A DNA stretch of 31,208 nucleotides from Pelargonium cotyledonis (lineage: Eukaryota > Streptophyta > Magnoliopsida > Geraniales > Geraniaceae), in contig JAYMTA010000332.1 of NCBI GenBank assembly GCA_036897625.1, positions 1-31,208 of the forward strand, written 5' to 3'. The notes below the pieces were generated by a model. It made no database searches, was not told where the DNA came from, and saw only the letters and a list, made by a program, of their open reading frames with translations. This document shows positions 20,293 through 30,161 of this stretch, piece by piece (the first letter of the stretch is position 1; every line of letters begins with the position of its first letter). The position numbers were made by a program, and so were the translations under genes.

Positions 20293-20436
20293 GAGGACAC
20301 CGTGATTGCCCATATATTCAAGACAAGTGAGGACGAGTTCTTGAGCAAGTATGTTATTGCGCATTTGCAGCAAGTCCCAAGTTTATTGGAGATGTACAAC
20401 ACTGACAGAGCAGTAAGGAAGATTGGTATTATTTGA
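20293..20436 (+). pseudogene. mTERF 3' remnant, copy B
   Basis: Only the last codons remain: AHIFKTSEDEFLSKYVIAHL, QQVPSLLEMYNTDRAVRKIG and II, closely matching the C-termini of copies A and E. Everything upstream is missing. Like copy E it lacks the 5-base duplication that gives copies A and C their early stop, and it keeps the donor-like ATTG|GTATT. Confidence 0.85.
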
Positions 20437-20439
20437 TTG

Positions 20440-21018
20440 ATCCTTAGATATTCTTTAACTAACTTTAAGTATTATGTTTTCTTGTTTAGTTGTATTTAGT
20501 TACTCTGTTGTATTTTGTTATACATTTCCTTCAAACCCCCAAGCCATATTTGATTTTTGATTACCAGCAAGGGCTGTGCAAAAATGATCTAAATTTTGTT
20601 ATATATTTCAAGTCCAAAATCCCTTCTGTGTTATCTCAGTTCTTTTTTTTTTTTCTTTTTCCTTTTAGCGATCTGACATTTCAAGGTTGATGGAATAGTT
20701 TGTTGTAGGTGATTTGTGTTTGTGAATACATATTTATCCGTATATTATCTGCTAGATTAACATCTCCTACATTTGATATTTGTTATAATTTCTCGTTAGT
20801 TAATTGCATATGCTAATGATACAAGGATTCATGTCATGTTGTGCTTAAGTTGAACTATGCTGTAAAATTGCTATATACCCGTCAACCCATTTGAAGTAGT
20901 TATCCATATATTAAAAGAATCCTTATTATTTCTGTTCTGTTAGCAAGAATCCTTAAGATTTTGCTCGTTTATTTTTGTTTTATCCTCATTATTTCTGATG
21001 TTGCAATAGGTAATGAGC
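20440..21018. other. Duplicated 3' flank of mTERF copy B
   Basis: No gene. The stretch matches the 3' flank of copy A in order (TTTAACTAACTTTAAGTATT, CTTCAAACCCCCAAGCCATATTTG, GATCTGACATTTCAAGGTTG, ATGCTAATGATACAAGGATTC) and ends TTGCAATAGGTAATGAGCC, the start of the relict 3' exon. A run of T lies at 20643-20655. Confidence 0.7.
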
Positions 21019-21610
21019 CAACACGCGAGGACCATCCATCGCGTTGTTTAAGTTGATTCGGATATCACAACTCCCGCCGAAAATACAGAGCTTAGCATGG
21101 CTGGCCGCCTTAAACAGTATACCGTGCACTGTTTTTTCTTCGCCAGAGGGGAATTATGCCGGTTGATGCGGCATTTGTATGCAGGTTATGCGATTCGGAA
21201 CAGGAGGATTGTTCTCATTTACTCCTCCGCTGCTCAGGGTCGTCTCGGGTCTGGGATGATATTTTTTCATGGTGGTTGGTCTCTTCTGTCCTTCCATCGA
21301 ACTGTTATGGCTTGTTGTCATCTTGGTCCTCTCTGTTTCATGGAGCAGCCCGTCAAACGAAGGTTTGGTCGGCCTTGTGTCTTATTTCTTTGTGGTTATC
21401 TGGCTATGAAAGCTCTATTTCATTGTGTTTTATCTGGCTATCAAAAGTTACATCTTCTCCTTTCTCCCATGCATGTTCGACCCTTCCTACATTTCTTTCA
21501 TTTTTGATTCCCGGCGTTCGAATCCTAGCTCCGCTTTGGACTAGTTTTGTATTTGTACTTTTATTCTCCTGATTCGAGTTCTTCAGTAAATGTATTACTT
21601 GCTTATAAAC
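21019..21610 (+). mobile_element. L1-type LINE 3' fragment (zf-RVT region)
   Basis: The plus strand encodes LPPKIQSLAWLAALNSIPCT and, after a frame change, RGIMPVDAAFVCRLCDSEQE, DCSHLLLRCSGSSRVWDDIF and SWW. This is the zinc-binding C-terminal region of plant L1-type reverse transcriptases (CxLC, then HLLLRC, then VW). The remaining frame is non-conserved. The 5' truncation is typical of LINE copies. It interrupts the homology to the mTERF 3' flank at about 21019; a further piece of that flank (GAGAATTTGGATCTGAAAGC) reappears at 21830. The exact right end and target duplication are unclear. Confidence 0.8.
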
Positions 21611-22353
21611 AAAATCTTTTTCTTTGTATTTGTTGTTTAGATGGATAGTGAAAAGGATGAAATGTGTCGTTTTTCCTTATCACCAAACCCCAAGTTCTTG
21701 TTCATGTGGTGATAATTTGATGTTCTCTCTCTCTCTATTTTTTTATGGACAATTCTATGTTCTTTTCTATGTGTGATTGTTTTGTCCGAACCATGAGATT
21801 TTTGAATGGGACCGCAAATTCTTTTGTAGAGAATTTGGATCTGAAAGCAGAATGAGAGAGAGTAGTGTTCTTCTTTGATTGAACAAGTCGGTAACAAATT
21901 AATCATCTTCACTTATTACTTTGTGATTCAGTTAAATCATCAATGCATTAATTGATGGGTTCCATGTCACTAATAGACACATTGTTCTGTGTTGTTTCGA
22001 GAGTCAGTTGGAGTTTTTGTACAAGCACAACTGGTTTTGATTTTTACAACAGCGTCAGTCGATCTCTTGAATTTGTATATAACAAATTGTAATTCTCGTT
22101 AAAACGGGGAGCCCTAGCAAATAAGGTAGTTTTATTAGAGTTTGCTGAGAGTCTTCTACTCCAAGCTCAAAGCTTTGTGAGGAATGATATGGATTAAGGG
22201 TATAGTTGTCTTTTCGGTCAAAATAGAGAGGAATTGTCCGACCTTAGCCTATGAGACCAAGATTGAAAACCCTTATCCAAATCTTCTCAACCGTCGAAAA
22301 TTTCCAGTCTCTCTTCTTCGTCGTCGTCGCGTCGCTTCACTTCAGCGCAATCA
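21611..22353. other. Intergenic; 5' flank of mTERF copy C
   Basis: No gene. A displaced piece of the relict mTERF 3' exon lies at about 21830-21854. From about 22195 the sequence (GGATTAAGGGTATAGTTGTC, then AGCCTATGAGACCAAGATTG and AAAA) matches the 5' flank of copy E, so it probably holds the promoter and leader of copy C. Confidence 0.55.
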
Positions 22354-23505
22354 ATGGCGGTGATTCCGTTTAAAAATGTCATCTTTATGATGCAGAGTCA
22401 CTTATCTCTATCAACATCAAAAACCCAACTCTCTGTTTCATTTTCAGCTTCAGCTTCGGCTTCAGATTCTTATTGTTCATTGACAGTTGATTACCTGACG
22501 AACAAATGTGGGCTTCCCTTAAAATCTGCCATCACAACCGCTCGAAAGGTACACGTCGACGAAGACAACATCGAAAGGTCTGATGCTGTCATCAGTTTGT
22601 TCAAATCTCACGGATTTGACACTGCCCAGATCTCCAAAATGATCCACAAGCTCCCCATTCTCCTGAACCGTTATAAAGTGGAGGAAAATTTAAAGCCCAA
22701 ATTAGAGTTTCTGGTCGAAAGTGGGTTTTCGGGTCCTGAGCTTCACGAGCTGATTGTCAGCTGTCCGTACATATTGGTGAGAAGCTTTAGTGATCACATC
22801 ATGCCATCGCTCGATTATCTGAGGTCATTCTTGGTAACAGAGGAGAGGCTCAAGCAGGCTGTGAAGCGTAACTCGCGGCTGTTAACGAATAATTTGAAGG
22901 CTACGCTGCAGCCAAATATCGATCTCTTGATGAAGGAAGGTGTTCCTGTTGATGCTCTAAGAAACTTCCTCGTATCGGATCCACCTCGTATGCAACCAAA
23001 GGTTGATAGAGTGGTAGCTGCACTCGAAGTTGTCAAACGTAATTTGAAGATGCGTGCCACTGATCCCATGTTTCTACTTGCTGTTATGAGGATGGCTACT
23101 ATTGGTGTCCCTCTTTGGGAAAAGAAACTTCAAGTTTTCATAAGTCTCGGGTTTTCACAACAAGAAGCTTTCTCTATGTTCAAGCGTTACCCTGGATGCT
23201 TTTCTTGTTCAGAGGAGACACTCAGGACCAAACTGGGTCTTTATCTCAACACCGTGAAGTTGAAGAGAGATGATATAATTTCCTATCCCATTGTACTTAC
23301 ATATGGGATTGAAACAAGGATCCGACCAAGGCATAATGTGTTGAAGCTTCTAATGTCAAAAAAGCTGCTTAAAGAGGAAGCAAATATTGCATATTTATTC
23401 ACCATAAGCGGGAACAGGTTCTTGAGAAAGTATGTTACTTGTCATTTGCAGCAACTCCCAGGTTTATTGGAGATATACAGCAGCAACAACAGAGCAGTAA
23501 AGTAA
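22354..23505 (+). CDS. mTERF family protein, copy C
   Basis: An intact frame of 383 residues starting at an ATG (MAVIPFKNVIFMMQSHLSLS) with an S, T, K-rich transit-peptide-like N-terminus. mTERF repeat units follow along the whole length (LFKSHGFDTAQISKMIHKLP, LEFLVESGFSGPELHELIVS, LGFSQQEAFSMFKRYPGCF), then a C-terminal block ending LLEIYSSNNRAVK. It is closely similar to copy A over the full length, including untranslated flanks, so the two arose by tandem duplication. The stop lies within a TAAAGTAAAG duplication. This is the only copy with both an intact ATG and an uninterrupted frame. Its organelle and RNA or DNA target cannot be told from sequence. Confidence 0.93.
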   Translation: MAVIPFKNVIFMMQSHLSLSTSKTQLSVSFSASASASDSYCSLTVDYLTNKCGLPLKSAITTARKVHVDEDNIERSDAVISLFKSHGFDTAQISKMIHKLPILLNRYKVEENLKPKLEFLVESGFSGPELHELIVSCPYILVRSFSDHIMPSLDYLRSFLVTEERLKQAVKRNSRLLTNNLKATLQPNIDLLMKEGVPVDALRNFLVSDPPRMQPKVDRVVAALEVVKRNLKMRATDPMFLLAVMRMATIGVPLWEKKLQVFISLGFSQQEAFSMFKRYPGCFSCSEETLRTKLGLYLNTVKLKRDDIISYPIVLTYGIETRIRPRHNVLKLLMSKKLLKEEANIAYLFTISGNRFLRKYVTCHLQQLPGLLEIYSSNNRAVK

Positions 23506-24640
23506 AGAAGATAGGTATTATTTGATTGACCAGCAAACTTGTATCTAAGTTTTGTTCTGGTATTCTTAAACTGAATTTGAGTATTATGTATTTTGTTGTT
23601 CTGTTTTTTCTTTCAGCTTAGTTTACTTTGATACGGAACATCATATGTGAGATTCACAGCACTCATTAACTAGCTCCTCTAAACAAATAATGCCATATTT
23701 GATCATTAATCCCAATTTTGTTATACTTTTGAAGACCAAAAGCTCTACTGTTTTATCTTAGGCCATCTTCTGCTAGTTTTCTGATATCTGTGTAGCTCAT
23801 GTTGATGTGAGACATCCATACGCCTATTGCTATTCAATTAAAGATTGACCTTTTTGTTATACTTTTGAAGACCAAAAGCTCTACTGTTTTATTTTAGTCC
23901 ATTTTCTGCTAGTTGTCTGATATATGTGTAGCTCATGTTGATGTGAGACATCCATACGTCTATTGCTATTCAATTAAAGATTGACCTTCATATTTTATCT
24001 ATCAATTGTATATGCTATTGATACAAGTATTCGGCCAATGTTGTAAAATTGCCATATGACCTCTAGGCGCATGTTAACAAGAATTCTTAAGAGTTTGCTT
24101 GTTTTTTCCTCATTATTTCTGATGTTGCAATTGGTCTTGAGCCTGTGCATACAGAAAATATGGATTTCAAAGAAGACAGAGAGAGAAAAGAGGGTTCAAA
24201 AGAGCTTCAGTTTGAGTAGGGGGGTTCTTCATCAATCAATCCTTGTAGTTGATAACGGAAAAGCGGTTTGGAGGACAAGTATTTGACTGCAAACATGAAT
24301 GTTGAACCTCTTCCTTGCACATTATAATCACTTTTATTATTAATTCTATATTATAGTCTTATTTCCATTTGGTAATGTAATTTATCTTATTATCTTCTCA
24401 ACATTTTGAGGGTTAATTTTTTCATTGATTTGGGTGTTTTTGATATAGTGAATAGCAGAATTTCATACCCACAAGTAGTTTTTGCCCCTTAAGATTTAAA
24501 TTGTGTCCTGTAGGTTTTTACCTCAATGCTTCAACTTTCTGCTTTTTTCTGTAAATTGCTTGTGAGTTCATCACATAAAATTCATCATTTTTTTCTATTT
24601 CTTTTTCACATTGCACTTATAGGAGCTAATTTCATGCTAT
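23506..24640. other. 3' flank of copy C with tandem duplication
   Basis: No gene. A 136-base segment (TTATACTTTTGAAGACC to ATTAAAGATTGACCTT) is tandemly duplicated at 23721 and 23857, ending at about 23988. At 24134-24175 is the relict 3' exon (LEPVHTENMDFKED), but its acceptor AG has become TG and its stop is lost. Confidence 0.75.
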
Positions 24641-25118
24641 CAAAGGTTGATAGAGTGGTCCACACTGATCCCAAGTTTCTAGTTGCTGTTCTGATCAGGA
24701 TGGCTTCTATTGGCGTCCCTCTTTGGGAAAAGGAACTGCAAGTTTTCAACAGTCTTGGCTTTTCTCAACAAGAAGCTTTCTCTATTTTCAAGCGTCACCC
24801 TGATTGTTTTGGTCTTTTTGAGAAGAATATCAGGAGCAAACTGGATTTCTATCTCAACACTGTGAAGCTGAAGAGAGACAATGTAATATCTTATCCCAAT
24901 TTACTTTCATATGGTATTGAAACAAGGATCCAACCGAGGCATAATGTGTTGAAGCTTCTATTGTCAGAAAAGCTGCTTCAAGAGGATGCCAAGATTGCAT
25001 GTTCACCATAAGGGAGGACAAGTTCTTGAGCAAGTATGTTATTGAGCATTTGCAGCATGTCCCACTATTGGAGATGTACAACAATGACAAAGCAGTAAAC
25101 AAGATTGGTATGATTTGA
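24641..25118 (+). pseudogene. mTERF copy D, 5'-truncated
   Basis: Homology begins at KVDRVV, in the middle of the family. About 14 codons after KVDRVV are deleted, and the frame continues with HTDPKFLVAVLIRMASIGVP, then LGFSQQEAFSIFKRHPDCFG and ISYPNLLSYGIETRIQPRHN. Near 24998 a short deletion relative to copy C shifts the frame, but the next bases still spell the family C-terminus, ending QHVP-LLEMYNNDKAVNKIG before TGA in another frame. The N-terminal half is absent, replaced by unrelated T-rich DNA. A non-functional remnant. Confidence 0.88.
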
Positions 25119-26467
25119 TCCATTGCAAACAAATATATAAGTTTTGTTCTGGTATTCTTAAACTAATTTCAAGTATTATGTTTGTTTTCTTTGTTTGTAT
25201 TGTGCTGTTTCTGCTAAGTTTACTTCTATACGTTGTTTCACATGTGAGATTCACGGCGTTCATGTTTAGCTGGTTCCTTTAAGCATATTTATAAAGCCAT
25301 ATTTGATCTTTGATCCCAAGAAGGATTATGCAAAATTTATCCCAATTTTGCTGTACTGTTTTATCTTAGTTCCTTTTACTGCTTGTTGTATCGCATGTTT
25401 TGATGTGAGACATCCATACGTCTATTGCTATTCGATTAAATCATGAAATCGCCTTCATGCTTTCTATGCATTTCAAGGCTTACATTAATATGCTACATTT
25501 TTTTTATCGCATGTAATAAATCCGACGTGTTCTTAAATCAAGCCGAGACAACATACACAAAATGTTCATTCACACAAAATTCAAACTCTACAGTCCAAAA
25601 GTCGAACCTCCTTTTGTGACGAATTCAGGTTATAGCTTTTCATTTTGAACCCAAATCCGAGCGAGAGAAATCAAATAGATTAGATTGGATAGGCATGTTG
25701 AGAGAGAGTATTTTTCTTGGCTCTAATGGCTTCTCATATGTTTCCTTTAGGCTTTTACCTGAATGCCTCAACTCTCTGCTTTTTCCTTGGCTCTAATGGC
25801 TTCTCATATGTTTCTCTGCAACACCGGTTGATTCTTGTTACTTTTGGCTTCTCATATGTTTCTCTGCAAGCTAAATTGAAATGAAATGACCACCGAGCAC
25901 GTCGATTAACTTGTAAAAAGTTGTTGCAGTTTAACTTGAGATTTTACGTTTAAATTACAGAGAATATGACTGCTTTAAAACATTATTTGAAAGTTTTGTC
26001 GTCCATGAATGACTTTAATGTGCTGATCATGGGCTCATTTCTAAAAGCAAAAAAGTGAAATGAATAACAAAACCGTCATTTTACAAGTTTATAATGTGGA
26101 CACCTATTTAAACTTGATATGTGTCGGCTGAGTTCAGGTAACATATAATCAATCTAACTGGCTCTTCAATCAAGCTGAAACTACCTACACATAATGTTTG
26201 TTTCACACAGTCCAAAACTCGAACTTCCTTTCGGGTTGAATTCAGGTTAGAGCAATTCATTTTGAACTCGAAAAAACTAGAACTAATCAAATTCAGGTTA
26301 GAGATTAGATTGGTTAAGGGTATTGTTGTCCTTTCACTCAAATTTATGTGAATTTGTCATCAACTTATAAGGCTATGTGAGATAAAGATTGAAAACCCAT
26401 ATCTAAACCTTTTCCCAAAATTTCCAAGCTTTCTCTCTCTCCAACCTCTTCTTCTTCTTCCTCTTTA
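25119..26467. other. Intergenic between mTERF copies D and E
   Basis: No gene. It begins as a diverged mTERF 3' flank (GACATCCATACGTCTATTGC at about 25410). The phrase GGCTTCTCATATGTTTC occurs three times between 25725 and 25865. From about 26290 it is the 5' flank of copy E. Confidence 0.5.
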
Positions 26468-27942
26468 ATGGCTGTAATTCCGCTTTAAAATGTCATCTTT
26501 ATGATGCAACAACCCAACTCTCAGTTTCAGCTTCTTCTTCTTCTTCTTCAATTGATTACCTGACGAACAAATGTGGGTTTCTCTTAAAATCTGCCATTGC
26601 AACCTCTCGAAAGCTCCGCGGATTCGACGAGACTAACCTCCAGAAGTCTGATGCTGTCATCACTTTGCTCAAATCTCACGGATTTGACGATACCCACATC
26701 TCCAAAATGATCGAGAAGCAACCCAATCTCCTGAACGAGTATAAAGTGGAGGGAAATTTAAAGCCCAAATTAGAGTTTCTGGTCGAAAGTGGCTTCTCGG
26801 GTCCTGAACTTCACGAGCTGATGGTCAGCAGTCCGGACATATTGGTGAGAAGCTTAAGTGATCACTTAAAGCCATCTCTCGATTATGTGAGGTCATTCTT
26901 GGGAACAGAGGAGAGACTCAAGCTGGCTCTGAAGCGTCACTCGCGGCTGTTAACGAACAATTTGAAAGCCAAATATTGATCTCTTGTTGAAGGAAGGTGT
27001 TCCTCTTGATGCTCTGACAAACTTCCTCGTATCGCGTCCAAACATTATGCAACCAAAGGTTGATAGATTGGTCTCTGCTCTACAAATTGTCAAAGATCTT
27101 TTAAACATGCGTCCCACTGATCCCAAGTTTCTAGTTGCTGTTCTGACGATGGCTTCTAATGGTGTCTCTCTTTGGGAAAAGAAAATTCAAGTTTTCAAGA
27201 GTTTTGGGTTTTCTCAACAAGAGGCTTTCTCTCTTTTCAAGCGTTACTCTGAATGTTTTGGTCTTTCTGAGGTGAAACTCGGGACTAAACTGAGTTTCTA
27301 TTTCAACAATGTGAAGCTGAAGACAAATGATATAATTACTTATCCAGTTTTGCTTGGACTTGTGTTGAAGCTTATATTGTCAATGAAGCTACTTAAAGAG
27401 GACGCCAGGATTGCCGTTATATTCAAGACAAGTGAGGATGAGTTCTTGAGCAAGTATGTTATTGAGCATTTGCAGCATGTCCCAAGTTTGTTGAAGATGT
27501 ACAACAATGACAGAGCAGTAAAGAAGATTGGTATGATTTGATCCAACGCAAACAAATATATATGTTTTGTTTTGGTATTCTTAAACTAAATTTAGGTATT
27601 ATGTTTGTCTTCTTTATATGTATTTCGTTACTTTGCTATCTTATTTAAGTAATTATGTTAGTAGCATAGTTTACTTTTATATGTTACATCACATGTGAGA
27701 TGTATTCATGCATTCTGTTCATTTCAACTTCAAATTTTCAAGGTTTACAATTAGGTGGAATAGTTTCTTGTTAGTTGATATGTGTTTGTTTTCACGTCTT
27801 GCTGGTTGAGCTATGCTGTCAAATTGCCATATAACCTCTAGGCCTTAAGAAATTTATTTTATTGTTTTTCCTCATTATGGCTTATGTTGCAATAGGTTTT
27901 GAGCCTGTGCATATGGAGAATATGGATTTGAAAGCAGACTGA
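26468..27942 (+). pseudogene. mTERF copy E, disrupted, with relict 3' exon
   Basis: The ATG at 26468 runs into TAA after six codons because of a one-base change in the PFKN region, and about 30 bases of the transit-peptide region are deleted. The body reads IDYLTNKCGFLLKSAI onward to LTNNLKAKY, stopping at 26979 because 11 bases present in copy C are missing. A second frame runs from 26984 and lacks the segment corresponding to GIETRIRPRHN. The end lacks the 5-base duplication of copies A and C, so it reads AVKKIG into a donor (27530/27531). Splicing to the acceptor at 27895/27896 would give AVKKIGFEPVHMENMDLKAD and TGA at 27940-27942. A transcript is possible, but a full-length protein is not. 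Confidence 0.88.
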
Positions 27943-27949
27943 GCGAGGA

Positions 27950-28520
27950 GGGAGTGATTCTTCAGAGTCGGGATCTACATTGCCAATCAAGTCTCTTCCT
28001 AGAGTCAACACCATATCCACTGCGATAGGGATGGTGTCAAAGATCAAGAAACCTCAACCTATTTCAACAACAAAGACCCAAGAAACACATGGTAACATCT
28101 CTATGAATGCCAATATTTTTCTTATTTTTCTTCCTTAGATGTGTTGTGCACTGACATTGATTTGTGTTAGTAAATCTATATAGTAGTAGTAGTAGTACCA
28201 AAGTTGTTAGAATCGGACTGGCCGATTCTATCAGTTTGGTTAGGACCAGCTCCCATTTCGATCCATTTTCCTAATACTCTGTCTCTTAATGAGTTTAATT
28301 CTTTTTGTTAGTTCGTTAGTTAGTTATGCTTGAATTACTAATAATGTCCTTAACATAAGTGAGAATCAGACTCACCACTTTGATGAGTCTGGTTAGGAGT
28401 TGAACTTAGTAATACCCTTGTCCCAAAATAATCGTAAACTTTTCTTCGTAGTTAGTTTGACATGAATCACCAACAATATCTCTAAAATACGTCGTTTAAT
28501 TATAAATTGTATGAGGTTCA
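27950..28520. other. Intergenic, with an exon-like tract
   Basis: From about 27955 to 28091 the plus strand is open (SDSSESGSTLPIKSLPRVNT continuing to TKTQETH) and ends at a donor-like ATG|GTAAC. No family is recognisable and no partner exon follows. A TAG-repeat (GTAGTAGTAGTAGTA) lies at about 28182-28197, and a perfect 9-bp hairpin (TAGAATCGG, loop ACTGG) at 28208-28230. Otherwise AT-rich. Confidence 0.4.
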
Positions 28521-28527
28521 ACGAGAG

Positions 28528-30037
28528 CTACATAGGCTTAGGTAGTGCCTTCAACCACCCATCTTGATCTAGGAAGGTACCAGGGTTCGTAAGAGTATTC
28601 AATTCTTGCGGGGATAGCATCTTCTCCCATTTCACTCGCTTGGACTGGTTTGATCCGTCGCCAGTGCATCCCTCTTCTGCAAAAGTGATTGAATCTCTGC
28701 AGGAAATCACAAATAAATTTAATTAATTTCTTATCGATGTGAATTCAATTAGTCATGAATATTGATAGTATGACATAAACGTAGTAAAATCTTACTCTCT
28801 TCCAACAAAACTCCAGGCATACCATCCCTCTGGAATAACATCATTAGACATATTTGTATTTTGAAACAACACTCTTGCATACTGTTTATAAGCCCTCCCA
28901 AGAAACGTTTTACCATTTCCCGACACAGAGCAAGAGTTGAATACAAAACCAGTTGTATCGTTCTCACTCTCCCGACCTTGAGCTGTAATGTATCCTGGTA
29001 TTTCAGGATTTGGGTCTTTATTCACATATATTTCACAATTCTGCGAGGAAAAGAAAGAATAAATGTAAAATATCGGTACAATAGATTAGAGGTGTTCATC
29101 AATTTGAAATCGAACCAGACCAAACTAGCTGTAGACTTGTCATAAATTCACTCATCTTTAACTATACTATAAATAAAAATGTCTACCGTTCATTTTGAAT
29201 TTTCTAACCTGGTAAATTGATTGACCTCTGCCCCAAATTAAATCAACCAAACCTTCAATGTAGCAAGACTCAAAATAGTGACGACCCGTCGCATCGTTTA
29301 ATGTATCTTCCTGGCCAACAAATGAACAATTGTAGAAAGCGACCTTGTCTCCACCTACATAAGCCGCTGGTGTCCATTTCAATGGTTCCCTGTCCTTTTT
29401 ACTACTACTACCATCGTCATCATCATTATCGTCTTTTGATAAACGGTTGTTACCATTATTCTGTCACACACGATAAAATATCATCAGATTCAGTGTAATG
29501 AATCGAATGCAAACACATGCACTTTTATGTTGCCGTTGATGTACCCTGAATAGTATATTTCTCGCTACAAAATTTGGCGCGAGCACACCTAGTGTAGCGT
29601 CTTCATATCCACTGGAGCCTGTAGCGCCCCAGTAAATAATAGTGTTATATCTATTTTCTCCCTCGAGCAAAATGAAGGGTTTGTTTTCAGGAATCAAGAC
29701 CTTTTCACTACAAATTGGGAAAGAAAAAAAAAACACGATTAATACTATATCAAGGTTTGTGAATCTACCGAACAAGAGTATTAATCTTGCACTGCACTGT
29801 TCTGCAGATGAATATTAGAGGAAGTATCCGTGCTTACTCATAAACGTTTTTTCTCAACAGGATTCGTACCCATTCGTTATTGTTTTGTGGGATAGAGTCG
29901 ATGGCTTGTTGTACTGTGGCGAAATCTCCCCTCCCGGATGGATTGACATAGATGGTTCTTGAAACCTTAACTTCTTGCTCGGAAACCATCAAACCGCGGC
30001 CAGCTTGTGAGAGGCCAAACCAGAAGCTGAGAACCAT
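28528..30037 (-). CDS. Pectinesterase (CE8 family), divergent active site
   Basis: Five exons join in frame: 30037-29838, 29707-29545, 29460-29209, 29040-28796 and 28696-28528, about 342 residues, with good GT-AG sites (phases 2, 0, 0, 2). A short hydrophobic N-terminus (MVLSFWFGLSQA) may be a weak signal peptide. There is no N-terminal PMEI domain, so this is a type II enzyme. Family signatures are TIYVNPSGRGDFATVQQAID, NVYDEKV, FVARNI, GGDKVAFYNCSF, EDTLNDATGRHYF, GLVDLIWG, YITAQGR and FLGRAYKQYARV. Such enzymes remove methyl esters from wall pectin. The aspartates of EDTL and VDLIWG and the Arg of LGRAY are kept, but the usual QAVAL Gln, the QDTL Gln and the LGRPW Trp are W, E and Y. A D/S-rich insert (KDDNDDDGSSSKKD) lies near residue 128. 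Activity is therefore uncertain. Confidence 0.9.
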
Positions 30038-30153
30038 TATTGTAGGTGTAAAGTGTAGAGCATTTTGGAGAGGCTACAAGATGGAAACATGATGCACAAT
30101 ATCAAAATGAACCAATAACATAACTATGATTTATTTTTATCCAATGAAACTGT

Positions 30154-30161
30154 TATTTATA
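30154..30161 (-). promoter_or_regulatory. TATA box of pectinesterase gene
   Basis: The minus strand reads TATAAATA about 117 bases before the ATG at 30037, giving a leader of about 85 bases. Confidence 0.6.

Noticed and set aside
21510-21545. GTTCGAATCCTAGCTCCGC, resembling a tRNA T-arm
   Set aside because: No pairing 5-bp T-stem, anticodon arm or acceptor partner is found; it lies in the tail of the LINE fragment. A tRNA-derived SINE is also not supported because no A box was seen at the right distance.
28208-28230. Perfect 9-bp hairpin TAGAATCGG/CCGATTCTA
   Set aside because: No T-run, gene end or paired element is nearby, so neither a terminator nor a mobile-element end can be argued.
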